NCBI GenBank assembly: GCA_032719365.1
Contig: CM064861.1
Span: 78,674,863-78,738,862, forward strand
Length of the DNA stretch: 64,000 bases
Reading direction: 5' to 3'
Source of the DNA: Prinsepia uniflora
Lineage: Eukaryota; Streptophyta; Magnoliopsida; Rosales; Rosaceae
The notes under the pieces are model-generated. The model was given only the letters and a program-made list of their open reading frames with translations, searched no databases and was not told the origin of the DNA. Shown here piece after piece: positions 1 through 11,157 of the stretch. How positions within the stretch are numbered: position 1 is the first letter of the stretch; each line of letters starts with the position of its first letter. The position numbers and the translations under genes were made by a program.

Positions 1-260
1 TATAACATGGTATGATAATTCAAGATATCAATGAAGGAAGCTTCATGTTCCTTTTATTTACAAGTGGTCTATGACATTGATAGATAATATTTGAAGAATT
101 AACTAAACAAGCAAACATACAAGGAAACAAGATACAATATGCATAAATATAAATAAATGTTATTTTGATCCTTGATTGATGAGTATGGCAATGCTTCAGG
201 CATGCATGAGGATATGTTTTAGGCCCAAGGAATACAAAAGAGGATTCTGTTTTTTTTTTT

Positions 261-356
261 GTCGGAGCCGAGCCGGTCGTCGGAGCCGAGCCGGTCGCCG
301 GAGCCGAGCCGGTCGTCGGAGCTGAGCCGGTTGTCGGAGCCGAGCCGAGCCGAGCC
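261..356. repeat. GC-rich 18-bp minisatellite
   Basis: Five tandem 18-bp units, each carrying CGGAGCCGAGCCGGT, start at 263, 281, 299, 317 and 335. They follow a T-run and are followed, to about 730, by scattered GGGCCTTCCGGGCC-like motifs. The open frames across this stretch are products of the repeat and not evidence of a gene. Confidence 0.85.
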
Positions 357-1504
357 ACTTCCGAGCGGGCCAAGCCGAGCCGCCTGTTGGCTCTGGGCCT
401 GCACGCTGGCCTTCTGGGCTGAACCGAAGTGGGCTAAGCCCAAGCTGCCGGGCCTTTGTTTGTTTGTTTTTTTTTCGGCTGGGCCTTCCGGGCCAGATAT
501 TTTCTTTTCGGGCCTAGGACAAAACCGAACTGGGTTTTTATTTTTCTGTCTGCAGTTTTTTTTTTTCCGACTGGGCCGTGAGGGTCCTGGAGCCGCTTGG
601 GCTTGCTTGGTTTGTGGCCTTCTGGGCTCAAATTTTTCAGGCTGGGCCTTCAGGGCCTGGATTGTTTTTTTTTTCTGTTGGGAGGCCTTCCGGGCCTGTG
701 TTTATTTGTTTTTCGGGCCTAAGAAAAATGGTCTACTGCTGTGTTAGGTTGGCACAGTCATCCCACGCAAGCCGCAATTTTTTTTCCAACTAACCAAACG
801 TGCAGCCGCAATTCACTCCAAATTTTGTTTATTTATTTATTTAAAATATAACTGTAGCCTTTGTTTTCTACAGCCGTTTTGGATTCCATGAATTCATACC
901 CATTCATGAATTCATTCATGCATCATCCAATCATCAATCATTGTAAATATCATATTAACTCATTCGTCCAATTCAAAACCAAGCATACCATCATCATATA
1001 TATTTTATTGAATTCAATAGCAAACAGTAATTATAATATTGATATCTCAAATATGAAATATTAAATAACTCAAACGGAACCCGAAACAATGTTAACTCAT
1101 AATTTGTTTTATTATTATTTTATTTATTTATTTATTATTATTTTTTTACATGCATCAATGTGTCATATGAATCAGTTCATATATATGTTATCAATTATTA
1201 ACTTTTATAAAATTTAAACAAACATCAAACATGGAAATCATTACCATCAATCAAATCAAACCATTCTAAAAATATTAATTATCAAATACTATCAATTCAA
1301 ATAGTTTGTTTAAAAAGATTATAATGATGATTGGAGACATGATGCGAGTATCAATTTGAATCATCAATTTCAAACATCAAATAATTCTAGAATCATGATT
1401 TCTAGGGTTTGAGACAATGATAAAATAAATTAGATTTTAGTATCGAAAAACCTACTTGATTGATGGGTAGTAATTCTCCTTTCGAGTAATCTTCAATTAT
1501 GAGA
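357..1504. other. No gene seen; GGGCC-rich then AT-rich sequence
   Basis: From 357 to about 730 the sequence is rich in GGGCC, AAGCCC and T-runs; from about 780 to 1504 it is AT-rich. The second part lies where the internal domain of the minus-strand LTR element at 1522-1736 should be, but I recognise no gag or pol in any frame. Confidence 0.5.
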
Positions 1505-1521
1505 CGATCGTGCTGATAACG
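1505..1521 (-). other. Candidate primer binding site of an LTR element
   Basis: On the minus strand the bases directly after the LTR at 1522-1736 read CGTTATCAGCACGATCG. CACGTTATCAGCACGA-type sequence next to an LTR end is, from memory, typical of plant copia-type elements. It sets the element orientation as minus, with the internal domain to the left. Confidence 0.55.
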
Positions 1522-1736
1522 TGTTGTAAAGGAAATCCGGTAGATAAGAATGTAGAGAGAATGTTAGGAGGCAGGAAGAAGAAAATAACACGTCTGATTA
1601 TTCTGAGATTAGATTAGGGTTTACAACCATTAATTATCCCTTATATATGAGAGAATAATTAATGAATACAAAAGGATAAAACTACCCCTAGCACCTATTA
1701 CATAAATAGACATAACTAATAAAACTATTTACAACA
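1522..1736 (-). mobile_element. Short LTR (215 bp), copia-like, minus strand
   Basis: The segment is bounded by TGTTGT and ACAACA, a perfect 6-bp inverted pair with TG...CA ends. Read on the minus strand it has a TATA-like CATATATAAGG and is followed by a PBS-like sequence at 1505-1521. No second LTR was found to the left, so this is a remnant or a partly deleted element. The copia assignment rests on the PBS and the small size only. Confidence 0.6.
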
Positions 1737-2029
1737 TGAATAACATTATTACCCTTATTTTCGTTGATATATTTTAGGACTTTCTTAAAAGGTAAGGTTA
1801 ATATCCATGGTGTATATCTCGAGTTCAATTATTATAAAGGATGAGATCGCTATCAATTGTATATATTATAATATCCTCCTCTAATATCATTATATAAAAA
1901 ATAAAGGATACATTTTTAATTAAAAAGGCAACTATCACAAGTTAGATATTAAACGCCCAAATTAAAAAGTTGACATAAACTCACTTAAAAAAACATAAAT
2001 ATATGAACAGAAGATGACTTTTATTGTTC

Positions 2030-2230
2030 ACTAGCGACGAGTGCAGCTTCAAGGGCAGCGTCGAGTGTAGCTTTGATGGCAGCATCAACGGCCGATCAAA
2101 GGCAGTAAGTCAGCAAATTAGAGGCAGTCCAATTTAATTCCCCCAACCTTGGATTTAATAATATTTATAAATACATGCAGACAGAAATTAAGATTTGGTG
2201 TTGAGGTGACCTTGATCTAATAATATAACC
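2030..2230. repeat. Dispersed repeat, copy 1
   Basis: It contains degenerate GCAGCTTCAAGGGCAGCGTC-like units, then a segment with GGCAGTCCAATTTAATT and CCCCAACC and a tail with TTGGTGTTGAGG. The same order of motifs is seen at 7060-7370. The superfamily is unknown, and no clear terminal repeats or target duplication were found. Confidence 0.6.
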
Positions 2231-2319
2231 AATGCTGAAAATATCGATATCGACGGATATATCGTTAGTCAAATTTACGGATATCTCGTCCCAAATATCG
2301 ATATCGATATCGTTTACGG

Positions 2320-3027
2320 TAGGCTTCGGCATTGGGCCGGGCCTGGCCGGGCTTATTTAATGATTTTTAAATTTGCGGGCCGGGCCTGGCGGGCTTAATG
2401 ACATAAAAAAGAGCCCACGGGCTTTTATCGGGCCGGGTTTATATCGGGCTTTTTGGGTCGGGCCTATTAAATCCACTTGGATCGGGCTTACGTGGGCTTT
2501 TGCAATAAATTATGTCTCAAATTTTAAAATTACAAAAAAATATTAATATTGAAAAAAATACACAAGGGTGCAAAAATGTGGTCTCGTTAAAATAAAATAC
2601 TCAAGGGTCCAAAAACGTTGGGCTTATTAAGTAGGTGGAGGAGTGGTTAGGGTTTGTATTGGGTATTGAGTATTGAGTATTGGGTTTTTTAAAATAAATT
2701 AGGTGGACTTGGGGCTGAGATTTGGGTTTGGGTTGAAATATTAGTATTAAGAATGGGTTGAGTATTAATTTTTAAATAATAAATATTTTATATTTTCGGG
2801 CTTATGGGCCGGGTTTATTACGGGCGGGTCGGGCTAGGCTTATCGAGTTTTATCGGGCTCGGACCTATCCGGCTTATCAGGTTTGAACACCATAAGCCCA
2901 AGCCCAGCCCGCTAACTCTCGGGCCAGGCTGGTCCACGACCCATAGCGGGTCGGGCCAGACTTTTGTCCATCTGGCTTATCGGGCCCCCATAAGCCCATG
3001 GGCTTTTGGGCCAAATGGTGAAGCCTA
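2320..3027. mobile_element. hAT-type non-autonomous element (MITE), 708 bp
   Basis: The ends form imperfect inverted repeats: TAGGCTTCGGCATTGGGCC on the left and, read inward from the right, TAGGCTTCACCATTTGGCC. The 8-bp sequence GTTTACGG flanks both sides (2312-2319 and 3028-3035), which is the hAT-sized target duplication. The interior is rich in GGGCC/GGCCC and GGGCTTATCGGG-like motifs and codes for nothing I recognise. Confidence 0.85.
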
Positions 3028-3035
3028 GTTTACGG

Positions 3036-3469
3036 TCAACAAAATTGATGGAAATTTGATCTAAAAGTTGGAAATTTGGAATGAAACTTTGGGAAAAACT
3101 TAAGTACCCAATGATGGTTATATAGGACTAATAAAAACTATAAAATGACTATGATATAATAAATATATAATGAATAATATGATACAATAGAGTTCTGTCG
3201 ATTACTAATAATATAAAAATTTAAACATAAACATAAATTGAAGTGAATTACTATAATTGGATGTTAATATAATTAAAAACATAACAATAAGCATAAAAAA
3301 ATTTAAATGGAAGAAAAATTATAAAATGAATAAATATATGTAAAATTGAATAAAAAATGATGAAAAAGTCAATTTTTGTTTAAAAGTTAGAAACAATTGA
3401 TATATTTAAAATTGAAAAAAAAGACAAATAAAATTGAAAAAAAAAGGAAAAATGAAAAAAAAAGGGCAA
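3036..3469. other. AT-rich intergenic DNA, nothing recognised
   Basis: The stretch is AT-rich with many poly-A runs and no coding frame of note. It continues the sequence (ATATCGATATCG-rich at 2240-2318) into which the hAT element inserted. Confidence 0.5.
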
Positions 3470-3557
3470 CTTGTAGCACCTGGGGTTGAACCCAAGTTGC
3501 TAGCCATTTAATAAAGGGCCAAAATAGGCCACAACCAACTGAACTAACATGCTTAGT
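3470..3557 (-). mobile_element. tRNA-derived SINE-like fragment
   Basis: On the minus strand a box-A-like TTAGTTCAGTTGGTTGTGG (plus 3529-3547) lies about 45 bases upstream of a box-B-like GGGTTCAACCCC (plus 3481-3494), and the unit ends in a T-run. These two pol III promoter elements at roughly tRNA spacing mark tRNA-derived SINE heads. It is not a functional tRNA: there is no plausible acceptor stem or anticodon arm. The ends are approximate. Confidence 0.45.
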
Positions 3558-3804
3558 TTGATAATATAACAGCCCACTAACATATAAACTATATTAATTA
3601 ACTTAAAACCAGTCATCTCCTACCTCGCGCGGGTCTGAGATTCGGGTTTTTTGACCCGTGCGGCATGACCCGACTGAAACTCTATGGTTTTTCGTCCGAT
3701 TTTCATGAAATTTAGCTCTATCTCGATCGTTTTAAGTAAATAAGGAGATCAGTGGTCTTAAAATAAGGAAAAATGTCGATATTTCGCTCAATTTCTTTCT
3801 CTCT

Positions 3805-3848
3805 CCCCCCCCCCACCCCACCCCCCCCCCCCCCCCCCCCCCCCCCCA
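3805..3848. repeat. Poly-C tract
   Basis: A near-pure C run, broken by a few A residues, follows a CT-rich stretch. The glycine-rich minus-strand frame over it is an artefact of this run. Confidence 0.9.
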
Positions 3849-3889
3849 CCCACAATCTCTTACATGCCGCCGGCCAATATTTCCGATAT

Positions 3890-4715
3890 ATCTACCTGAT
3901 AACAAGGTAGGGAACAAATGACGTACGAGAAATGGAGCCCACAAACCAAACAAGGTTAGACCAACCATAAAGAGGCTTTAGGACCCTGAGAGCTTGCCAC
4001 AAAGAAGCATAGGAAAATGAACCATTGCTACATAGGGATCAGGACACAACATCGGCACGAAGCGGGAACATTTCAATACTTTCGGACTCCTTCTAAATAG
4101 CCCGTAAAAAATATGATTAAACATAGGCTAGTCCTAAGAAGCACCCAAACTAACCTCACTAAGTTTCACATTACGATGGATACCAGAGATAACAACTAAA
4201 TTACCACATCCCCACTTAACCAGTTGCCCAAACTTGACCAGTTATCAAGCCACATAAGATAGAAGACCCATTACTCACCAAAGATTTAATAAAAGCTCTA
4301 ACTAAAGGATAGAGCAATAGAAGCTTCCGCTAATTCCATGAACAAGACGAAGGGGTGGAAATGTCCCAAAAACACTGATCCCAAACATAATAAGTTTTAA
4401 CCCAATCTGACCACAAATTTCATGGGGAATTAGAGTAGATAAACCAAATATACTGGGCCATGATAAACTTCTTTCTAAATATGAACAGATCTAAAACCAA
4501 TCCCACCTTCATCTTTCGGACAACACACATTACTCTAAGCCATTTTGGCCATATAAGAACCAACTTGTCGGACCACATTAAGCGACGCATAATACGCTCA
4601 ATGACCCTAAAGACCTTTTTAGGTAAGAACAAGTGAGACGCCCAACGGACTTGGAGGCTACATAACATCGCTTTGATTAGCACTACATGATACGCAAATG
4701 ACAGAACATGATGTT
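3890..4715 (-). pseudogene. LINE (L1-like) remnant: RT C-terminus and zf-RVT region
   Basis: Minus-strand translation at 4683-4420 gives a segment with VRWASHLFLPKKVFRVIE, the thumb-like region after the reverse transcriptase domain of plant LINEs. Further frames down to about 3890 continue with the tryptophan- and serine-rich pattern of the zf-RVT part (WNWRKLL, LWAPFLVRHLFPTLL). Stops and frame changes break the reading frame, so this is a dead 5'-truncated or deleted copy. It ends abruptly at 4715, where the Cassandra-like element starts. Confidence 0.7.
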
Positions 4716-5264
4716 TGTCACGACCCGTCTCTCATAGCACGATATTGTCCGCTTTGGGCCATGCCCTAACAGTTTTGTTTCTGGGAACTCACGAGCAACT
4801 CCCTAGTGGATCACCCATCCTGAGATCGCTCCACCCCAATTTCACTGAATTTTGGAGTTTCCAAAGAATCTAAAGCCAGTGAGCTCCCAAAAGGCCTCGT
4901 GTTAGATAGATACGTGTCCACACATATAAGGCACTTCACCTTTCCTTCCCCGAATAATGTGTGATTGTTCATCGTTCTTCCCAAGACACGAGTCTTACAA
5001 TCCAATCTTTTTGGAGCCCAACGTCCTCACTGGTACACTTCCGATCGATGTCCAGCTCTTATACCATTTTGTCATGACCCGTCTTTCCTAGCACGATATT
5101 GTCCGCTTTGGGCCATGCCCTCACGGTTTTGTTTTTGGGAACTCACATGCAACTTCCCAGTTGGTCACCTGTCTTAGGATTGCTCTAGCCCAATCTTTCT
5201 TAACTTTGGAGTTCCTAAGGAATTCATAGCCAATGAGCTCCTAAAAAGCCTCGTGCTAGATAGA
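4716..5264 (-). mobile_element. Cassandra-like TRIM (5S-derived LTRs), minus strand
   Basis: Two related segments begin TGTCACGACCCGTC at 4716 and TGTCATGACCCGTC at 5070. On the minus strand each holds a 5S rRNA-like stretch; the first has a perfect box-C-like GGATGGGTGA (plus 4811-4820) after a diverged AACTCCGAAGTTAAGC-like part. Between them, on the minus strand, AAATGGTATAAGAGC at about 5055-5069 resembles a tRNA-Met PBS. LTRs with 5S-like sequence and almost no internal domain are the mark of Cassandra TRIMs. The LTR at 5070 is cut off at 5264 by the next element; the one at 4716 appears to end near 4972. Confidence 0.7.
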
Positions 5265-6985
5265 TGACAGAACCCGTCCCAATCCCCCTGGATTATCGTG
5301 GGACTTGCCAACTCCCGTCTCATACCGCGTGTCAGACCAGAGATAAACTCGTCACCCGCTCGGGGTTAGGCACCCTCTGTTACAGCCTGCATCCACTATC
5401 AACTTGAAGAGTATTAAAACCATAAAAACTGTGAGTGGACAAAAAAAAATAGTTTATAAAACTCATTTATATCAAAAATAAATTTATACCCTTCACGTAA
5501 AAGTATGCATGCATCATAAAACAGTTATTTCAAATACTTTCTCAGAAGCAAGACGTATTGCTTCCCCAAATCAAAACACAATGAAAAAATGCTCCTCAAT
5601 CGAAGCTAGTACCTCAGTAGGGTCTCAGCCCAAAAACAGATCATATAACACAAGTGCGGGTCTCAGCCCAAATAGAAAACACATACAGCACCTCAGCCCA
5701 AATCATAGAACATGTGGGAAGACATCCCATCCTCAATGTCAGTCACGATTCTAATCCTAGCACATGTACATATAGCTCAGGACAGCTCACAATCTTAGCA
5801 TGTCGCCATGAACACATCACTCTCTGCGACCGTCTCTAGATCATCGCGAACACATTGTTAAAGGTCACTAATACCTCAAATAATCTCACATTAAAATTCC
5901 TAATTTTCTGGGATAAAATACGCATTTAAAAACATAAAATAACACTTTGGACATCCAAAACTATAATGAAACGGTGTTTGATCGACTCAAAACCTATGCC
6001 AAAATGTTCGTTACGTCGATTACAATAAAAATCGTGCCCACATGCCTCTATGCGCTTGCTACAGTGATGCTATAGTGTCTTCTTCCTCACCCATTTTCTT
6101 GCACACAGGTCGCCGACCCGACTTCACGACTCGATTCGATTTTACCCAATTCTCACAATTTAATCACCCGATTACATCTATTCAATCTTAATTAAGGATG
6201 TATGACCTCAAATTCACAAGTTCTTACCTCCAACTCGAAAACTCAAACCATGTATTTTGGCCAACTTTCGACCTTCAATTCCTCGTGCTATCTGCATCTA
6301 AACTTCTCAAATTTTAGTGGGAACACTCGTCTAGGTCTAATAATCAGAATTAGAGCCTTAAATCAAAGCTTCCAAGTCTAGAAATAGATTTAAGCTCAAG
6401 GGTCAACATGGGTCCATTTCGGGTTTTTTGGGTTTCGAGTGTGGGCCATTCTTTCTCCAATTTTCTTTTTCCTTCCTCATCGTTCATCTCACTCTCTCCT
6501 CTCTTTCTCTCTCTCACTCTCTAATTCTCTCTTCGATTCCTCCAGTAAAGATCAAGATTGATGGCCTCCCCGGGTTCTAGTTTTTGGGTTCATTCCCACG
6601 CGAACACTACACACACAAACACGGGTTGATTTTCAAAACAACACAGCTCCACACACACAATTTCCACTAATCCCAACCAAAACGTGATAGGTGTCACACG
6701 TCCACTAGGAGGAATCACACCCTGATGACTCAGCAAGGCAGTAAAAAAACCAAAATGCCCTTAGGTCTGAAATTACAAAAATGCCCCTGATCTTCCTAGA
6801 CCCATAACAATTTCATCCAAACTCCGATTTTGGCATGCCGCCTGTCTACAAACTCAAGACGCTGAGGCCTAAACAATGGTCTTCACTGAAATTCCAAAAG
6901 TACCCTGAACAAAAAGTCAACTTTTACCCCATAAACCAAGGGTAAAATCGTCATTTCCCTTTTTTCGATTTTCCGAGTCGTCACA
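5265..6985 (-). mobile_element. Long LTR, copy H (single, shortened), minus strand
   Basis: It begins TGACAGAACCCGTCCCAATC, matching the 55193 and 61521 LTRs, and ends in GTCGTCACA, a worn form of GGTCGTTACA. It keeps the GTGAGTGGAC motif (5431-5440), the ATGCATGCAT motif near 5504 and a short CTCAGCCCAAA repeat block (about 5618-5705). The right mirrored half of the shared cassette is absent, which explains the small size. The left flank ATAGA is not repeated on the right, and the interrupted Cassandra LTR does not resume, so a deletion at the right junction is likely. Confidence 0.7.
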
Positions 6986-7059
6986 TACCACCAATGAAAG
7001 TCGAGTGGGATTCACTAATAATGGAAAGGGAGCACTTGCTTAATACGAATAGACATTGA

Positions 7060-7370
7060 GGAGGACATCTAGGACATCATCGAGTGCTGCTTCGAAGGTA
7101 GCATCAAGGGCTACACTGAGAGTGGCGTTGAGGGTGCTGTTCAGGACAACATCATGGGCGACATCGATGGTAGTGTCAAGCTCTGTGTTGAGGGGACCTT
7201 AACTAAGTGAAGGTAGTCCAAATGCAGTCAAGGTAGTAAGTCAATGGCAGTCCATTTTAATTACCCCAACCATATATTTATTAACATTTATGAATATAGA
7301 TGGACTGAAGTTAAATTTTTGTGTTGGTTGGTCCTCATTTATTAATATGATTTGATATGAAACATTAAGG
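7060..7370. repeat. Dispersed repeat, copy 2
   Basis: It carries the same ordered motifs as 2030-2230: degenerate units with GAGGTAGCATCAAGGGC-like sequence, then GGCAGTCCATTTTAATT, CCCCAACC, ATATAGATGGACTGAAG and TTGTGTTGG. The unit part is longer than in copy 1. Nature unknown. Confidence 0.6.
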
Positions 7371-8399
7371 TAAAATTAATAAGTTTTAATTAAAATTCTA
7401 AAATATTGATTAGTATAATCAGAAGCCTTCACTAAAGCCTTCTCGACCAAAGACACCATAGTTCCTGCAACAAGCTCTATCGCGAGACACTCGGGGATCA
7501 GAAAAAAGTACTAAGAGAACTTACTACAGAGAAAAGGAGCTGAAAAAATTTCATCACAAATCAAAACCTAGGAGAATACTTTCCAAGATGCAGAGGCAAC
7601 ATCCAAAGCCTCAATACCAAATTTCTTGTTAAAATGGATAACAACATGAGGATCTGAAACCTGAGCATCCCATGTCAGCTCAGGAGAGCCTATGGCCATC
7701 TGAGCTAAACCTTCACAAAGAATCGGGGAAATTTGACCCAACTCAGAGGAGCTTTAGAGACGTCCAGCTTCACAGAACCCAAGGAAGGAAAATACCCTAT
7801 GAAGGAACGATAAACTTCTCAACATATGGAACAATGTGAATTGTTGAGATAGAAAGAGAAGAGAGTTCAATGGCTGGTACAGGAAGGCGAGGCAGGCAGA
7901 GTCTGAATAGAACCTGAGTGATTAAGGGAAAGATTAATCACTACATCTGGACTAGCCAAGACTGCTCCATAGATGGATTAATCTGGACAGGTGAATCAGG
8001 GATTGAAGGAATCATCTGAAAAGAACCACGAGTTCACAACCAATTGTAGGAACGAGAAACGAGCTAAAGGGAGATTATACTAACCCCAAAGGGAACTTTA
8101 AATATAGGAGGCGACCCTTGGGGGACTGATGTTCATCTATGTTCTATAAGTTCTTCTTATGCCTCATCAGTGAAGTAAGGGTCTCATCATCACCTTCTTC
8201 TTCTTCTTCTTCTTCATGGAAATCACGGGACATCGTGTTTCTTCTAAACTGAAGCCTTAACTGCTAAGGTTAAAGTCGGGGTCTCCATCACCATGGCAGA
8301 AGAATAAAATGCCTTCTTACTATCGATAAGCGAGGAATAGGAGGAACCTTATGCACTCAAAATTTAATTATTTTGTTCTCTAGAAAACTAAAGGAGTAA
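7371..8399. other. No gene recognised; possible 3' part of the PMD pseudogene
   Basis: All six frames are short. A CTT microsatellite lies near 8190-8215. The minus strand may continue the tail of the plant-mobile-domain pseudogene, but I could not confirm this. Confidence 0.4.
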
Positions 8400-10525
8400 A
8401 GACAATACACTTATTTGAGAATAAGAGGCTGACAACTGCTTCTTCCTCCCTATTCCCTTCATCCGAACCTACTGGTCTCTCTAGGGATGGGATCTCATCA
8501 GGGATATCGCCAATTAGGGAGAAGGGATCATCAAATCCTATTATTATCAAATCCACCTCATCAATCCCAACTAAAAAAAAGACTAATAGAAATGGACATC
8601 AAAAGAAAACTGGGTTGAAATTGTGTTGCATAAAAACTTACTAATAAGGGGGGCTGGTGTTTTGATCTTGAACCACTATGTCTAGCCTAGTAGCAAACGT
8701 TGCATTCAATTTTCCCACATGCTTGAAGGTCTTGGATTTTTACTCTAAAACTACCTTTGGAGTGGCTTTGAAAGTCCTCTCGAAATAGGATTTCCACCAC
8801 AGAGTGAAGGCTTGTAACATTCATCGGAGGCCTCCGTCATTTTGGGGGACCAGAGGGGCATATCAAATAATGCCTATCAGATCGACTAGGGAACATGTTC
8901 GGAAAATTTTTTAAGGTTGAAAGAAGTGCCAACATTCACTCCCCTAACGAATTACACATGAATGGTTTGACAAATATCAAACTGACTGGCATAGAAGTTA
9001 GGTTGATAAACCTCAAAGCTAAATGTTTTGGCATTGCTACTACCTCCTTTTAGCAAATCCCATATCCATATGGAGTTGACGAATTATTTTTCCTTTACCT
9101 TCAAGTTATCGACTCCACATGGCGAGTCAGGAAATACTCTTTGCGATCAAAAAGATGAAAAATGTGGACAGTGCTGGCCTCCCAATGCTCCCTAGGACGA
9201 AATATCAATCAAAAGAAGAATGACAAGCAATCAAACAAAGAGATTTTTACGGTTGGTAGATGCATCAACTGTTGGCATGGGATAATGTTTCGAGCAAAAT
9301 TAGGTGGTTAAGATCGAAATTGGGAGAAATATCAATTTAACCATGTTTGGAGGGAGAAGGTTGTATATATGGGCAAAGGATGATTGGGCCCATGACAATG
9401 TTTCCATATGAAGCTAGGGATTCAGCGAGTAGAGTCCACACCATTTTCAGACCCTTGGAGGCATTTGGGAAAACAAACTAGTCCAACCAAAAATGATAGA
9501 ATTGGACTTTTTTTGTAGATGGAGCCCAAATAATTACTAGGAAGGTCAAAACGGATGAAAGATACTTCCCATTTGAGATTGTCATCTGCATCAAATAGGA
9601 GATTTTTTTTTTCTTTCTAAAAATTGGGTAAAAACGGTACAGCTAGTAAGTGGAGAACGCGCTATGTTTATCTCATGCATCAGGTATGCAAAGTAGTATG
9701 GATGCGTGTAGTTATTGATAAAATCAGAAATCCTCCCAGACGGAGTAAGACAAAATAGAATCCCCATATCAAGGAGTGTTGAGGTCATTGGTCCGACTCC
9801 GAAGTCAAAAGTATTAGTATTGCTGCTCCAAAAACACATATCAGCACTAAGGAGGTTCGCATCCAAATAGGCAAGGAGGTCATATAGGCTTATCAAATGA
9901 TATATCCTATTAGTCCAGAGGTCTTCTCGAAACTCCTTTTTCATCCTCTTCATGCTCAGGAAATAACTGTTAGAGATCTTAGAAACTCGACCAAACGGAA
10001 AAAGAAGACTACATGAGAGGTGGAAATCACTCCAGGAGAAAGAAGGGTGCTGGTAAATGGGGGTAGCTTGAAATTTTTACAGGCCATGGTAAAGTGAGGC
10101 CACCATTTTAGGAATCCGACTTCGCAAGCAAGGACCTAAAGCACGAGGATGGTTGACTCCTACACTAGGAAGGGTTTGCTTTGGGCTATATGATCCTCTT
10201 CTTCACAGGCCCTCAATATCTGTTCCCAGGACTCACGAGACACCTAGAAACCTTCGCCAGAAATCCATTTGGCATCACTGGTAGGATCGTCTACAATTCC
10301 TTTTGAGCATGAAGAACCCACTAATTTCTTGCCCTTTTCAGCTAATTTATGAGACATGGTTAAACAGGGATTTGGAGATGAACATGGATACTCAGAAAAG
10401 GGAAAAATCACGAAGTTTTTTTTTAACCGCCGAAGATTCAAGGTTGGAAAGATGTAGGATGGTGAGGCCGTTGAAGTTGAGAGTAGTGGGTCACCTTGAG
10501 TCTGAAAGATTTTATTCAAAAGCTT
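8400..10525 (-). pseudogene. Plant mobile domain (PMD, aminotransferase-like) pseudogene
   Basis: Minus-strand frames joined across stops read like proteins of the plant mobile domain family, found in transposons and in domesticated genes such as MAIN/MAIL. An N-terminal piece begins near 10355 (MSHKLAEKGKKLVGSS, then SRESWEQILRACEE after a stop). The clearest block, 9953-9591, has CFWSSNTNTFDFGVGPMT followed by LLDMGILFCLTPSGR, the usual family core. A later piece near 9490-9330 has LLAESLASYGNIVMGP, and one near 8815-8640 has WWKSYFERTF, both familiar PMD positions. Several in-frame stops and frame changes show it is not functional as one protein. Whether it was once part of a MULE is not visible. 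Confidence 0.65.
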
Positions 10526-11157
10526 TCGAATTCATGTGGCAATGTTTACACTCGAAAAAATCAACTACGAACTGAAGTAAGGGATTTACCAAATTTAAGA
10601 CCCAATCCAATTAAGGACCAAACCTAACTAGCATTCACTTGCTGGATCATGGGGAATTGCAAGCGTGATTCACACAATTATACTGAAACGACGTCGAAAT
10701 TATCAGAAGGAAAAAAAAGTGCGACAAAATCGTCGCGTGGGAGGAGTACACATGGATGCTCGTGTCTACCACCTCACTCTCATATTGTCTATAAGAAGGG
10801 AAGAAGCACTCTTCTCAAAGGATAACCAATAACTCAATCAAACAAATAAATTGATCAAATTCAATCAATTTCAACAGCTGCAAACCCTAAAAAAAAAATT
10901 ATTACTCAAAAGTTTACCTTCTTGATAAAACCTGTTTCTTTCTATCTATGATCAACATTATGTTCTCCTTTCATTCTTTCCCAGTTTTCACTCCAAAAAC
11001 ACCAAGTTTTCCTTCATTCTAACTTACATCCCAAATTTGATTTTGAAGACTTCCCGACCACTTGACTTCAACCTAACTTTCTTTCACAATTTGTTTTGAA
11101 GGCCACCTAACATCTCACTCATTCAAACTGCTCCAAACCAGTCTTTAAGACGCCAAT
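10526..11157. other. Intergenic, nothing recognised
   Basis: No convincing frame, RNA or repeat was seen. The last five bases, CCAAT (11153-11157), form one half of the target duplication of the solo LTR that follows. Confidence 0.5.

Noticed and set aside
3470..3557. tRNA gene
   Set aside because: Box A and box B motifs are present, but there is no acceptor stem or anticodon arm; a SINE head fits better.
3732..3968. Glycine-rich minus-strand frame
   Set aside because: The glycine stretch is the poly-C tract read on the other strand.
4789..4863. 5S rRNA gene on the minus strand
   Set aside because: Only the 3' two thirds of 5S is recognisable, it is diverged, and it lies inside a Cassandra-like LTR.
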